Assembly: GCF_003258295.1 (NCBI RefSeq)
Contig: NZ_QKYN01000072.1
Coordinates: forward strand, 1 to 64,000
Length of the DNA: 64,000 nt
Direction of reading: 5' to 3'
Source of the DNA: Streptacidiphilus pinicola
Lineage (GTDB): Bacteria > Actinomycetota > Actinomycetes > Streptomycetales > Streptomycetaceae
Under the pieces are notes generated by a model. It saw only the letters and a list, made by a program, of their open reading frames with translations, was not told the DNA's origin and made no database searches. Shown here piece after piece: positions 1 through 8,725 of this stretch. The position numbers were made by a program, and so were the translations under genes. Position 1 is the stretch's first letter. Each line of letters starts with the position of its first letter.

Positions 1-228
1 ATCCACAACCTCGGCCTGGGCCTGGCCTGGTCGTTCCTGATCGTCGCCGGCGCCTACGTCGTGATCGCCGTCATCGCTGCGCTGATCGCGGTCCGCTTCT
101 TCAAGAAGCTCTCCCCGCCGGAGCGCACCATTGCCGGCGCCAAGGCGACGGCGGACGTGCTGAAGTCCGCCAAGCCGCGCCCGGCCCCCTCGGTCTCCGG
201 CGACGGCCACAAGGCGCTCACCCCCTGA
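1..228 (+). CDS. Phage holin family membrane protein, C-terminal part (partial)
   Basis: The frame is open from the first base of the window and stops with TGA at 226-228, leaving the last 75 residues. They contain a hydrophobic transmembrane segment (AWSFLIVAGAYVVIAVIAA), then a basic cytosolic turn (RFFKKL) and an Ala/Lys/Pro-rich tail. This layout fits the actinobacterial holin-superfamily III / DUF1469-type small membrane proteins often found in core Streptomyces loci. That family call rests on membrane topology and tail composition only. The start lies outside the window. Confidence 0.6.
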   Translation: MHNLGLGLAWSFLIVAGAYVVIAVIAALIAVRFFKKLSPPERTIAGAKATADVLKSAKPRPAPSVSGDGHKALTP

Positions 229-371
229 CGCAACAGGCCCCCGAGAGCACCTCGCCGCCGCGGGCCGCGCCGAGGTGCCACGGGGTGCTGCGGCCCGCCG
301 TGACGGCGCGCTGACGCGCCTCGCCGGGCCGCGTGGCGTCACCCCGGGCTCCGGTGTGACACGCTCTTCCC

Positions 372-1307
372 ATGGCCTTCGACCCCGCCGCCTCCAGCGC
401 CGACGCCTTCGATCCCCGGATCGACGGTCCGTGGACGCACCGTGACCTCGCCGCCAACGGGGCCCGCTTCCACATCGCCGAACTCGGCGAGGGACCCCTG
501 GTGCTGCTGGTGCACGGCTGGCCGCAGTTCTGGTGGACCTGGCGGCACCAGCTGACCGCCCTGGCGGCGGCCGGCTACCGCGCCGTCGCCGTGGACCTGC
601 GCGGCGTCGGCGGGAGCGACCGGACCCCCCGCGGCTACGACCCCTCCAACATGGCGCTGGATCTGACCGGCGTCATCCGCTCGCTCGGCTCCGCCGACGC
701 GACCGTGGTCGGGCACGACTGGGGCGGCTTCCTCGCCTGGACCGCCGCCGCGATGCGGCCCGCCGTCGTACGGCGGCTGGTCGTCGTCTCCAGTGCGCAC
801 CCGCGCAGCTACCGACGCTCGTTGCTGACGGACCGGCGGCAGATCGTCGCCGCGGACCACCTGCTCGGCTTTCAGCGCCCGTGGATGCCCGAGCGGCAGC
901 TCGCCGCCGGGAACGCCGAGCTGGTCGCGCAGTTCCTGCGGGAGTGGACCGGCCCCGAGCACCAGCCGAGCGAGAAGGAACTGCTGACGTACCGGCAGGC
1001 GATGATGCTGTCGAACACCCGGCACTGCTCGATCGAGCCCTACCGCTGGCTGATGCGGTCCATGGGACGTCCCGACGGCTTCCAGTTCTCCCGGCGCATG
1101 AACCGCAAGCTGCGGGTGCCGACGCTGCACGTGCACGGCGAGGACGACCCGGTGCTGCTGCCGGAGACAGCCCTCAGTTCGGGCGCCTACGTGGACGCGC
1201 CCTACGACTGGCGACCACTGGACGGAATCGGCCACTACCCGCACGAGGAGGACCCGGACACCTTCTCCGGCCTGCTGCTGGAGTGGCTGAAGGCGAACCA
1301 GCACTGA
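372..1307 (+). CDS. Alpha/beta-fold hydrolase, epoxide-hydrolase-like
   Basis: A 311-residue soluble hydrolase. The HGWPQ oxyanion-hole motif lies near residue 48. The nucleophile elbow is GHDWGG with Asp116, an Asp nucleophile typical of epoxide hydrolases and haloalkane dehalogenases rather than the Ser of esterases. A GEDDPV acid region is near 259 and the catalytic His288 is in GIGHYPH. The length is normal for the family. It has no signal peptide. The substrate cannot be told from sequence. The gene stands alone between the holin-like gene and a strong hairpin at 1596-1633. Confidence 0.85.
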   Translation: MAFDPAASSADAFDPRIDGPWTHRDLAANGARFHIAELGEGPLVLLVHGWPQFWWTWRHQLTALAAAGYRAVAVDLRGVGGSDRTPRGYDPSNMALDLTGVIRSLGSADATVVGHDWGGFLAWTAAAMRPAVVRRLVVVSSAHPRSYRRSLLTDRRQIVAADHLLGFQRPWMPERQLAAGNAELVAQFLREWTGPEHQPSEKELLTYRQAMMLSNTRHCSIEPYRWLMRSMGRPDGFQFSRRMNRKLRVPTLHVHGEDDPVLLPETALSSGAYVDAPYDWRPLDGIGHYPHEEDPDTFSGLLLEWLKANQH

Positions 1308-1405
1308 CCCGTGCGGTGCGTAGTCAGATGAATACGCTTCTGGCATAGGCCAATTGGAACTCGTGCTCGGGATTACCGACGCGCTTGCGCGGGCAACTTC
1401 CGAGT

Positions 1406-1594
1406 ATGAGCTGGATGCACGAACGCGCCTCCGCGCCCCGAAGCCGTCGCCGCTCGCCGTCGAGCCCGCCCTCGGGCTCACAGAACCCGTCGAAGGTGGT
1501 GGCCGCGTTGTTGGAGCCCGCGGCCCACGTCGGCTTCCCACGGCTGATCGGGCGCCGCGCCCGCTGGGTCACCTCACGCCTGCGCCAACGCTGA
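1406..1594 (+). CDS. Possible small basic protein (low confidence)
   Basis: A 62-residue frame starting MSWMHERASA, rich in Arg, Ser and Pro in its first half. I do not recognise it. In its favour, the TGA at 1592-1594 is followed at once by a perfect 16-bp hairpin, as expected for the end of a transcript. Against it, no clear ribosome binding site precedes the ATG and the antisense strand is also open. The hairpin could serve only the leftward gene that ends at 1670. Confidence 0.25.
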   Translation: MSWMHERASAPRSRRRSPSSPPSGSQNPSKVVAALLEPAAHVGFPRLIGRRARWVTSRLRQR

Positions 1595-1595
1595 A

Positions 1596-1633
1596 CGGGC
1601 CGGCGCCGGGAGTCCAGTCCCGGCGCCGGCCCG
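1596..1633. terminator. Bidirectional hairpin terminator
   Basis: A perfect 16-bp inverted repeat (arms 1596-1611 and 1618-1633) with a six-base loop GTCCAG, almost pure G+C. It lies 37 bases beyond the stop of the leftward gene ending at 1670 and right after the stop at 1594. There is no U-tract, as is usual in Streptomyces. Confidence 0.8.
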
Positions 1634-1669
1634 TCCGAGCAGGCGTGCCCGCCAAAGCCAGTGCGCGCG

Positions 1670-2368
1670 TCAGAGTTGGTGCGGCGACAGGGCGGTGAAC
1701 CAGAGCAGGGCGATCGTGCCGACGCCCATCAGCGGGACGAGGATCTCCGTCTCCAGCTTGTTGCCACTGCTCTTGATGATCTCGATCTCGTAGCGGGTCT
1801 TGATCGGCCACAGCCACGGCGCGCCCATCTTGGTGATGGAGTCGCCCAGCAGGTGCGCGACGCAGCCGAGCCCGACCGCGTAGGGCAGCCAACCCGGCGC
1901 CGAGGGAATGAACTTGGCGATGATCGCGGTGCCCACCCCGGCCATCGCCACGATCGTGCCCCAGGCGTTGAACGCGTGGCCGGGCGGGCAGAGGTTCAGC
2001 GCCCGGATCGCCATGGCCAGCAGGAAGAAGGTCATGCCCAGGGTGAAGTTGCGGCCCAGGTAGGTGACTCCGGCCCAGGTGCCGACGGTCATCAGCGCCA
2101 CGAAGAACAGCGAGTGCGTGGCGTGGCGGTGACCGCCCGAGATCCAGGCGACGAAGCGGCACAGCGTCTTGCTGATCGGGCCCAGGAAGTTGGCGATGGT
2201 GCCGTCGTGGTGGTCCAGATCCGGCAGCAGGGCCGCGCCCGCGCACAGGATCGTGCCCATCAGGATCTCCTGCGGCTTGAGGTGAGCGTGCATCACCAGG
2301 GGCGGCAGATAGGGCGAGGTGGCCGCGAAGAGCAGTGCCCCGCTCACCGCGTGCGAATGGCCCATCAT
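1670..2368 (-). CDS. Membrane-bound DUF457-type metal-dependent hydrolase
   Basis: A 232-residue integral membrane protein related to the YdjM/DUF457 group. The early MGHSHAVSG motif, PDLDHHDG near residue 50, GGHRHATHS near 78 and AHLLGDSIT near 180 supply the His/Asp residues typical of this putative membrane metal-dependent hydrolase family. Hydrophobic segments alternate between them. Start chosen at the double ATG (2368/2365); AGGAGG lies about 10 bases upstream. The physiological substrate is unknown for this family. Confidence 0.8.
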   Translation of the reverse strand: MMGHSHAVSGALLFAATSPYLPPLVMHAHLKPQEILMGTILCAGAALLPDLDHHDGTIANFLGPISKTLCRFVAWISGGHRHATHSLFFVALMTVGTWAGVTYLGRNFTLGMTFFLLAMAIRALNLCPPGHAFNAWGTIVAMAGVGTAIIAKFIPSAPGWLPYAVGLGCVAHLLGDSITKMGAPWLWPIKTRYEIEIIKSSGNKLETEILVPLMGVGTIALLWFTALSPHQL

Positions 2369-2567
2369 GACTGGTCGTCCTCCTGGTTGCTGACGAGATC
2401 TCACGCTCGCGCCCGACCGTACCAGGAAGCCGCACCGCGCCGAACAGTCGATCCGATCATGCGCCTGACCAGCACGAGGCGCACGGCCGGGCACGTCCCT
2501 CCGTGCCGTGCCCGGCCACCGCGTTCCGAGCCGGGCGCGGGAGGGAAGTTGGGAACGCGGCCTGCCG

Positions 2568-3746
2568 CTACAGCGCGCAGGCGTCCGTGTTCACCGGCGC
2601 CGTCAGGCTCGCGCCGCGCTGGGCGTCTCCGCGCACCTCGTCCACGGTGAGGGCGTAGCCGGTCTGCGCGTCGTCGAGCGACTTGGCGAAGACCACGCCG
2701 TAGACCTCGCCGTCCGTGGTCAGCAGCGGGCCACCGGAGTTGCCCTGCCGGACGGTGGAGCGGATCGAGTACACGTCGCGGCTGACGTTGCCGCGGTGGT
2801 AGATGTCCGGGCCGTTGGCCTGGATGCGTCCGCGGATGCGCGCGGCCTGGACGTTGAACGGGCCGTTCTCCGGGAAGCCGGCGACGATCGCGTCCGCACC
2901 GGTGTCGGCCGTGCCGGCGAAGGCGAGCGACGGGGCGTGCAGGCCGGGGACGTCCAGCACCGCGACGTCGCGCTGCCAGTCGTAGAGGACGACGCGGGCC
3001 TGGTAGGTGCGGCTGCCCAGGCGCACCGTCGGGTCGGTGACGCCGCCCACCACGTGGGCGTTGGTCATGACCCGGTCGGTGGCGTAGACGAAGCCGGTGC
3101 CCTCGATCACCTTGCTGCACGAGGGGGCGGTGCCGATGACCTTCACGATGCTCTGGTGGGCGGCCTTCACGGCCGGGTCGTTCACCAGCGCCGGGTCCGG
3201 GGCCGGGACGTTGGTGATCGGCTCGTTCTGGAACGGGTTGAACACCTGCGGGAAGCCGTTGCGGGCCAGGGTCGAGGTGAAGTCGGAGAACCAGCCGGGC
3301 GCCCCCGCCGGGAGCATGTCCTGGACACCGACGAGCACCTTGGAGCTGCGCACCTGGTGCGCGACGGTGGGAAGCGAGGTGCCGGCGAGCGCGGAGCCGA
3401 TCAGCCAGGCGACCAGCAGCATGGCGAGGACGTTGACGAGCGCGCCGCCGATCGCGTCGGGGACGCGGGCCTTGCTGCGGCCGATCCGGCCGCGCACTTT
3501 CCACGCCCAGTGCGTGGTGAAGGCCTGCCCGAAGGCGGCGAAGACGATGACCACCACGACGGCGATCACCGAGGCGACCATCCCCGGGGAGAGGTGGCGC
3601 AGCAGCAGCGGCAGCAGCTGGACCGCGATCACGCCGCCGCCGAGGAAGCCGATGACGGAGAGAGCGCCCACCACGAAGCCCTGCCGGTAGCCGCTCACAG
3701 CGAAACCGACGGCGGCCAGGATCAGCAGGACATCGAGGACGTTCAC
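2568..3746 (-). CDS. Membrane-anchored trypsin-like serine protease, MarP-like (CvpA domain plus protease)
   Basis: A 392-residue protein with four N-terminal transmembrane segments (CvpA-like; conserved start VNVLDVLLILAAVGFAVSGY) and a C-terminal extracytoplasmic chymotrypsin-fold protease. The triad is visible: His231 in TNAHVV, Asp260 in RDVAVLD and Ser337 in QGNSGGPLL. MarP of Mycobacterium tuberculosis is the characterised relative and is needed for acid and oxidative stress resistance. I chose the GTG at 3746 because family members begin at this motif and AAGG lies 8 bases upstream. A TTG at 3806 would add 20 residues with no membrane character. Confidence 0.88.
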   Translation of the reverse strand: MNVLDVLLILAAVGFAVSGYRQGFVVGALSVIGFLGGGVIAVQLLPLLLRHLSPGMVASVIAVVVVIVFAAFGQAFTTHWAWKVRGRIGRSKARVPDAIGGALVNVLAMLLVAWLIGSALAGTSLPTVAHQVRSSKVLVGVQDMLPAGAPGWFSDFTSTLARNGFPQVFNPFQNEPITNVPAPDPALVNDPAVKAAHQSIVKVIGTAPSCSKVIEGTGFVYATDRVMTNAHVVGGVTDPTVRLGSRTYQARVVLYDWQRDVAVLDVPGLHAPSLAFAGTADTGADAIVAGFPENGPFNVQAARIRGRIQANGPDIYHRGNVSRDVYSIRSTVRQGNSGGPLLTTDGEVYGVVFAKSLDDAQTGYALTVDEVRGDAQRGASLTAPVNTDACAL

Positions 3747-4072
3747 CCGGATACCTTGCCACGCCCGCCCGAACGGGCGCAGGCCCTCCCCCTGCCCTGT
3801 GGACAACTCGTGACACGCCGAGCCCCGGCGCTGCGGGCGAGCCGCGGACCTGGCTCAGGCCCGGCGCGGGCCGCGCACGGGCGCGGCCCGGAGCCCGTCC
3901 GAAACCGGCCCCGGGGCCCGTGCGAAGTGAGCCCGGAGCCCGTGTCGGCCGGACGCACCGGGGCTCGTCCGTACGCCCTCGGTCCGGAACTCGGTCCCGA
4001 ACTCGGTCCGGAACCCGGGCCGGATCGCAGGCCGTGTAACGGCCCGGGAGTCAGTCCCGATCCCGGCCGCCC
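3747..4072. repeat. Non-coding GC-rich spacer with a 12-bp tandem repeat
   Basis: A 326-base gap between the Nudix gene and the protease gene, both leftward. It is filled with simple CGGAGCCCGT-like repetitions. It includes three near-perfect 12-bp units of CGGTCCGGAACT at 3980-3991, 3992-4003 and 4004-4015. No credible ORF was found. It may hold the protease promoter, but no box is obvious. Confidence 0.55.
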
Positions 4073-4867
4073 TCAGTCCGGATCGGCCTCGCCCCGGGCG
4101 CGGGCGGACATGTCGTCCGTCACACCGCCCGACGCGTCTGTGAACAGCCGGCGGGCCCGCTCCTGCTCCTCACGGGAGGCGAAGACCGAGGGGTCTCCCA
4201 GTTCGATCTCCCGGGCGTCGTCCCATGGCCGCTCCCAGCCCGCGTGGTGCAGCAGCCGGTCGATGACGCCCGCGGTGAAGCCCCAGATCACGTGGCCGTC
4301 GATGTGGAAGGCCGGGCCGCGGAAGCCGCTGGGGTGGCGCAGCCGGGCCCGGTTGGCCGGGTCGGCGAGGCGGGCCACCGGGACGCGGAAGACCTCGGCC
4401 ACCTCGCCCTCGTCCACCGGCGCGACCGGGGTGGGCGTGTGCCACCAGCCGAGCACGGGCGTGACGACGAAGTCACTGACCGGGATGTAGAGGTCCGGCA
4501 GCACGCCGAAGACCTGGACTCCGTCCGGGTCCAGGCCGGTCTCCTCCCAGGCCTCGCGCAGCGCCGCGCGGATCCGGCCTTCGCCGTGCGGGTCGCCGTC
4601 CTCCGGGTCGAGGGCGCCGCCGGGGAAGGAGGGCTGGCCGGCGTGCGAGCGCAGCCGACGGGCCCGCTCGATGAGCAGCAGGTCCGGGCCCTCGTCGCCG
4701 GGCGCCTCACCGAAGAGGACCAGCACCGCGGAGCGCCGGCCGCCCTGCGCGGGCGGCAGGAATCGGCTGAGCTGCCGCGGCTGCACGGTCTCGGCCGCCT
4801 CCCGCACCGGCACCAGCCAGTCCGGGATGCCCTCGCGCTGCACGCCCACCGCCGCGTAGGCGCTCAC
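4073..4867 (-). CDS. Nudix hydrolase, CoA-pyrophosphatase (NudL) type
   Basis: A 264-residue Nudix protein. The Nudix box begins at [10 protein letters not shown] and continues through [10 protein letters not shown]; the [22 protein letters not shown] stretch before it carries the extra signature of CoA pyrophosphohydrolases (UPF0035). The reaction for that family is CoA to 3',5'-ADP and phosphopantetheine; activity here is inferred. The GTG start at 4867 overlaps the nth stop as GTGA, so the gene is translationally coupled to nth. This nth-Nudix pairing is common in actinomycetes. Confidence 0.85.
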   Translation of the reverse strand: MSAYAAVGVQREGIPDWLVPVREAAETVQPRQLSRFLPPAQGGRRSAVLVLFGEAPGDEGPDLLLIERARRLRSHAGQPSFPGGALDPEDGDPHGEGRIRAALREAWEETGLDPDGVQVFGVLPDLYIPVSDFVVTPVLGWWHTPTPVAPVDEGEVAEVFRVPVARLADPANRARLRHPSGFRGPAFHIDGHVIWGFTAGVIDRLLHHAGWERPWDDAREIELGDPSVFASREEQERARRLFTDASGGVTDDMSARARGEADPD

Positions 4868-5736
4868 GCGTCCACCCCCTCGGCGCTGTCCGCCGTCGGG
4901 CCGCCGTGGGCGGCGGCTCGGGCGGCCGCCTCGCCGGGGTAGTCCGCGGGTGGGCTGAGCCGCTGGCCGGGCTGGCCGCCCTTCTCGTACTTGAGCAGCT
5001 TCTCCGCCTTGACCGGATCCGTCTCGCCCTCGCCGTAGGAGGGGCAGAGCCGCGCGATCGGGCAGGCCCCGCAGGCGGGCTTGCGGGCGTGGCAGATGCG
5101 GCGGCCGTGGAAGACCACGCGGTGCGAGAGCATGGTCCACTCCCGCTTCTCGACCAGCTCGCCGACCTCCTGCTCGACCTTGACGGGGTCGTCGGACTCG
5201 GTCCAGCCGAAGCGCTTGGCCAGGCGGCCGAAGTGGGTGTCCACGGTGATGCCGGGGACGCCGAAGGCGTTGCCGAGCACGACGTTGGCCGTCTTGCGGC
5301 CGACCCCGGGCAGGGTCACCAGGTCCTCCAGCCGGCCCGGCACCTCTCCCCCGAACTCGTCACGGAGCGCGGCGGACAGGCCGAGCAGCGACTTGGCCTT
5401 GTTGCGGAAGAAGCCGGTGGGGCGGATCAGCTCCTCCAGCTCCTCCGGATTCGCGTCCGCCATCTCCGTCGGGGTCGGGTACTTCGCGAACAAGGCGGGC
5501 GTCGTCTGGTTCACCCGCAGGTCGGTCGTCTGCGCCGACAGCACCGTCGCCACCAGCAGCTGGAACGGGTTCTGGAAGTCCAGCTCCGGGTGCGCGTACG
5601 GGTAGACCTCCGCGAGCGCGCGGTTGATCCTCCGCGCCTGCCGCACCTTCGCCGTCTGCGTCTTGGGGAACGCCGCCTTCTTGAACCCGGGCCCACCGGC
5701 AGCACCAGCGGTCACGGAAACGCCACTCTTCGCCAT
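4864..5736 (-). CDS. nth: Endonuclease III
   Basis: A 290-residue base-excision repair DNA glycosylase/AP lyase acting on oxidised pyrimidines. The helix-hairpin-helix [14 protein letters not shown] carries the catalytic Lys near residue 147, and VDTHFGRL carries the catalytic Asp near 165. The 4Fe-4S cluster motif is [17 protein letters not shown] (C-x6-C-x2-C-x5-C) near 214-230. An Ala/Gly-rich N-terminal extension and a Pro/Ala-rich tail are longer than in E. coli Nth (about 211 residues), which is normal for Streptomyces. It heads an operon with the Nudix gene. Confidence 0.95.
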   Translation of the reverse strand: MAKSGVSVTAGAAGGPGFKKAAFPKTQTAKVRQARRINRALAEVYPYAHPELDFQNPFQLLVATVLSAQTTDLRVNQTTPALFAKYPTPTEMADANPEELEELIRPTGFFRNKAKSLLGLSAALRDEFGGEVPGRLEDLVTLPGVGRKTANVVLGNAFGVPGITVDTHFGRLAKRFGWTESDDPVKVEQEVGELVEKREWTMLSHRVVFHGRRICHARKPACGACPIARLCPSYGEGETDPVKAEKLLKYEKGGQPGQRLSPPADYPGEAAARAAAHGGPTADSAEGVDA

Positions 5737-5780
5737 ACCGAGAGCCTACGAGGCCGGGCTGACGTCCGGCGCACTTTCCA

Positions 5781-5852
5781 CCCCGTCGCAGCACGTCGCC
5801 CCGTCGCAGCACGTCGCCCCGCCACAACACGTGGATCCCTCACAGCACGTCC
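5781..5852. repeat. Four tandem 18-bp units at the end of the exporter operon
   Basis: Units at 5781-5798 and 5799-5816 are identical (CCCCGTCGCAGCACGTCG); 5817-5834 and 5835-5852 are diverged copies. The last unit covers the stop codon of the ABC permease ending at 5840. The pattern looks like amplification of the gene's last codons (TLDVL-stop region) into the spacer before nth. Confidence 0.7.
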
Positions 5853-6631
5853 AGGGTGGCGCGGAGGCGGCTGCTGCGCTCGAACCAGTGCAGCAGGAAG
5901 ACCGCGGCCAGCAGGTAGCAGCCGCCGACGGCGGCCTCGGCGGCCAGGGAGGAGCCGACGGACGAGGAGAGGGACGCGCCGCCGGCCAGTGCGGCGCGGA
6001 GGCCGGTGATCGCGTGGGTGAGCGGCAGCAGGTCGCCGGCGATCCGCATCCAGCCGGGCAGGGAGGCACGCGGCACGTTGGCCCCGGAGAGCAGCAGCAT
6101 CAGCACGAACATCACGTTGGCGATGAGGAAGACGTCGCGCAGCCGCAGGCCGACCGCGCCGAGCAGCAGCCCGAACGCGGAGCAGCCCACCGTGGCGGTC
6201 AGCAGCAGCGGCAGCATCCGCACCACCGCGGCGAGCGAGAGGTGCAGCCCGAGCAGCAGGTCCCCGGCGGCCAGGTTGACCCCGGTGACCAGCAGGCCGT
6301 TGGCGATGTACGGGAGCGCGCGGCCCAGCCAGAGCAGGTTGCGGCTGCGCGGGCTGAGCAGCACCGCGCCCAGCGTGCCGTAGCGGCGCTCGTTGGCCAC
6401 GGCCATCGCGCCCCCGTAGACGCAGGCGATGGAGGCGGCCAGGACGGCGTTGCCGATGACGTAGAACTCGTCGTCGGCCAGCCCGAGTTGGCGGCCGAGG
6501 AAGACGAAGAAGAGCATCTGCACCAGCGGTGCCCCCAGCAGCGTGCCGACGAACAGGGCCGGGGTGGTCCAGTTGAACAGCGCGCGGTAGGCCATGGTGC
6601 CGCCGAGCACGAAGAAGCGGAGCGGTTTCAT
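5840..6631 (-). CDS. ABC-2 type exporter permease (second subunit)
   Basis: A 263-residue membrane protein with about six hydrophobic segments and the ABC-2 layout: a cytosolic start MKPLRFFVLGG, an ALFNW amphipathic entry, the GAMAVANERRYGTLGAVLLS loop and a late MLLLSGANVPRASLPGWM segment. It would pair with the permease at 6658-7527 and the ATPase at 7524-8597 to make a heterodimeric drug or peptide exporter. The start ATG at 6631 follows AGGGAA. It is the last gene of the leftward exporter operon. The operon's promoter region carries the same TGGCAC element as the NRPS operons, so a role in product export or self-resistance is inferred. Confidence 0.87.
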   Translation of the reverse strand: MKPLRFFVLGGTMAYRALFNWTTPALFVGTLLGAPLVQMLFFVFLGRQLGLADDEFYVIGNAVLAASIACVYGGAMAVANERRYGTLGAVLLSPRSRNLLWLGRALPYIANGLLVTGVNLAAGDLLLGLHLSLAAVVRMLPLLLTATVGCSAFGLLLGAVGLRLRDVFLIANVMFVLMLLLSGANVPRASLPGWMRIAGDLLPLTHAITGLRAALAGGASLSSSVGSSLAAEAAVGGCYLLAAVFLLHWFERSSRLRATLDVL

Positions 6632-6657
6632 CGAGGATTCCCTGAGGTCACTGGAGT

Positions 6658-7527
6658 TCAGGCGAGGGCGAGGGTGGCGGCCCTGCGGGCGCGCCGTTCC
6701 ACGTGGGTCAGGGCGACGACGGCCAGCAGCAGGTAGCCAAGGCCGCTGCCCACGGTGAGGGCCAGGCAGCGCAGCACCTCGGCGGTGGGATGACCGGGCA
6801 GCGCGGCGGCCTGGACGGCACGGGCTCCCCAGGTGGTGGGCAGGACCCAGGAGATCGGGTGTGTCCAGGAGGGCAGCACGGTGATCGGCACGAGCATCCC
6901 GGAGAGCAGCCAGATCGGGTGGTCGAGCGCGTTGGCGAGGGCGTTGGCGTTGCGCATGAGCACGAAGGTGGAGGCCAGCAGCAGACCCATCATGCCGAGG
7001 GCCAGCACGCAGACCGGAACGGCCACCAGGAACAGCAGCAGGTGCGCGAAGTGCAGCGGCGTGCCGAACAGGACGGCCCCCCACAGCAGCGTGGCCCCCA
7101 TCGCGTAGGTGCCGACCACGGCGGTGGCCAGGGTGACCGGAAGCAGTGTGAGGGCGAGCGGGGTCGGCGCCGCGGTCAGGGTCTCCAGGGTGCCGAGCCA
7201 GCGCTGGTTCTGCACCGCGCCGCCGGAGCCGAAGAGCACGGAGGCCCACATCCCCATCAGGCCCGCGCCCACCGACGCCTGGAGCATCCGCCCCTGGTCG
7301 CCGCCGGCCCGGAAGAGGTAGACCGCGAGCGTCGCGTAGACGAGCGGGACCAGGACGGCGAAGGTGATCTCCAGCGGCGAGCGGGACATGTAGCCGACGT
7401 GGGTGCGCACCCCGACGCCGATGAGCCGCAGCACCCGGTAAGGGCGCGGCAGCCGGGACGGCCGGGACGGCGAGGACGGCGAAGACGGCGCGGACAGCCG
7501 CGGTGTCGGTCGCAGTGCGGTGCTCAT
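6658..7527 (-). CDS. ABC-2 type exporter permease (first subunit)
   Basis: A 289-residue ABC-2 permease. The N-terminal 28 residues are Ser/Pro/Arg-rich and cytosolic. Then come about six membrane segments, with the family-typical GTLETLTAAPTPLALTLLPV loop and the LANALDHPIWLLSGMLVPI region. The start ATG at 7527 overlaps the ATPase stop by four bases (ATGA), so the two are translationally coupled. It is not identical to its partner permease, so the transporter is likely a heterodimer. Confidence 0.87.
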   Translation of the reverse strand: MSTALRPTPRLSAPSSPSSPSRPSRLPRPYRVLRLIGVGVRTHVGYMSRSPLEITFAVLVPLVYATLAVYLFRAGGDQGRMLQASVGAGLMGMWASVLFGSGGAVQNQRWLGTLETLTAAPTPLALTLLPVTLATAVVGTYAMGATLLWGAVLFGTPLHFAHLLLFLVAVPVCVLALGMMGLLLASTFVLMRNANALANALDHPIWLLSGMLVPITVLPSWTHPISWVLPTTWGARAVQAAALPGHPTAEVLRCLALTVGSGLGYLLLAVVALTHVERRARRAATLALA

Positions 7528-8597
7528 GCGGCCACCTCCTCGTGCTGCTCGGAGACCGCGGACTCGGCGGACTCGGCGGACTCCGCGGACTCGGCGGCGG
7601 AGGTCTCCTCGACGATGGCGATGTAGGCGTCCTCGAGGGTGGGTTCGCGGTTGACCACCCGGCCGAGCCGGGCGGCGGAGAGCGCGGCCAGCACCTCGCG
7701 GGACAGGTTGCTGCCGCGCTCGGACTGGACCGTCACGGTCTGGCGGGCGCCCTGCTCCTCCACGGAGACGCTGAGCACCCCGCGCAGGGCGCGGACCGGG
7801 GCGAGGTCGGCCTCGGTGACGCCGTAGGCCTCGATGTCGAGCACATCGCGGGTGCCCACGCGGGACTTGAGCTCCCCGGGGGTGCCGAAGGCGCGGATGG
7901 CGCCGCCGGCGATCACCGCGATGCGGTCGCAGAGCTGGTCGGCCTCGGCCATGTAGTGGGTGGTGAGCAGCACCGTGGTGCCCATGGCCCGCAGGTCGGC
8001 GACGGTGTTGCGCAGGTCGCGGGCGGCGACGGGGTCGACGCCGATGGAGGGCTCGTCCAGGAAGAGCACGTCCGGGTCGTGCAGCAGGCCGCGGGCGATG
8101 TGCAGGCGCTGGCGCATGCCGCGCGAGTAGCCCTCGACCCGCTCGTTCTCCCGGCCGGTCAGACTGACCCGGTCCAGCAGCTCGGCGATCCTGGCCTTCT
8201 GCTCGCGCGGCTCGACCCCGTACAGCTCGGCGAAGTAGCGCAGGTTGTCGCGGGCCGAGAGCCGGTCGTAGAGGCCGCGGTCGCCGCCGAAGACGTAGCC
8301 GATGCGACGGCGCACCTCCCGCGTGTCCCGGGCGACGTCGTAGCCGTGGATGCGGGCGGTGCCCGAGCTCGGCAGCAGCAGCGTGTTGAGCATCTTGATG
8401 GTGGTGCTCTTGCCCGCGCCGTTCGGGCCCAGCAGGCCGAACAGCTCGCCCGGCCGGACCTGGAAGCTGACGCCGCGGACGGCGGTCACCTCGGTGGTCT
8501 TCGGCCGCAGCCAGCCGGTGCGGGTGAGGTAGGTGCGGTGCAGATCCTCGGCCTCGATGGCGAACTCGGCGCCGGAGGGCCTGGACTGAGCGGGCAT
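7524..8597 (-). CDS. ABC exporter ATPase, DrrA-like
   Basis: A 357-residue nucleotide-binding protein. Walker A is GPNGAGKST, the Q-loop region is GYVFGGDRGLYDRLS, the signature is YSRGMRQRL (a variant of LSGGQ), Walker B is VLFLDEPS and the switch His is in TTHYM. A C-terminal DrrA-type regulatory domain follows (PTLEDAYIAIVEET). The last 20 residues include a tandem AES repeat encoded by near-identical codons at about 7555-7600. Start chosen at the ATG 8597, with TGAGGA upstream. It is the first gene of the exporter operon; the TGGCAC element at 8675-8704 lies about 80 bases upstream. Confidence 0.92.
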   Translation of the reverse strand: MPAQSRPSGAEFAIEAEDLHRTYLTRTGWLRPKTTEVTAVRGVSFQVRPGELFGLLGPNGAGKSTTIKMLNTLLLPSSGTARIHGYDVARDTREVRRRIGYVFGGDRGLYDRLSARDNLRYFAELYGVEPREQKARIAELLDRVSLTGRENERVEGYSRGMRQRLHIARGLLHDPDVLFLDEPSIGVDPVAARDLRNTVADLRAMGTTVLLTTHYMAEADQLCDRIAVIAGGAIRAFGTPGELKSRVGTRDVLDIEAYGVTEADLAPVRALRGVLSVSVEEQGARQTVTVQSERGSNLSREVLAALSAARLGRVVNREPTLEDAYIAIVEETSAAESAESAESAESAVSEQHEEVAA

Positions 8598-8674
8598 GGC
8601 GGTCCTCAGGAGAGAAGGGGCGGGGTGTCGCCCCATCCTGCCCAGCCGAATCGGCCCAGGTCAGCAATGTCTGC

Positions 8675-8704
8675 TGGCACAAAGAGCGTTGGCACATAGG
8701 TGCC
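8675..8704. promoter_or_regulatory. Regulator-binding-like element, site C (exporter promoter)
   Basis: TGGCAC at 8675 and TGGCAC at 8690 are separated by nine bases (15-bp period), then GGTGCC at 8699-8704. The same TGGCAC-N9-TGGCA spacing occurs at 11481 and 18236. It lies in the 128-base gap between the exporter ATPase and the LuxR-type regulator, both leftward. A nearby CAGCA-N5-TGCTG inverted repeat overlaps 8662-8676. Confidence 0.6.
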
Positions 8705-8725
8705 CGGTCCGAGGGGCCCCGCCGA

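Larger units (their letters stand above)
1308..1669. other. Intergenic stretch with one weak ORF and a terminator hairpin
   Basis: About 360 bases between the alpha/beta hydrolase and the convergent DUF457 gene. It holds the doubtful small ORF at 1406-1594 and the hairpin at 1596-1633. I see nothing else convincing; an antisense frame at 1324-1572 has no family features. Confidence 0.5.

Noticed and set aside
1324-1572. Small minus-strand ORF before the DUF457 gene
   Set aside because: Arg/Gly-rich, no ribosome binding site or motif, and it overlaps another weak frame on the plus strand.
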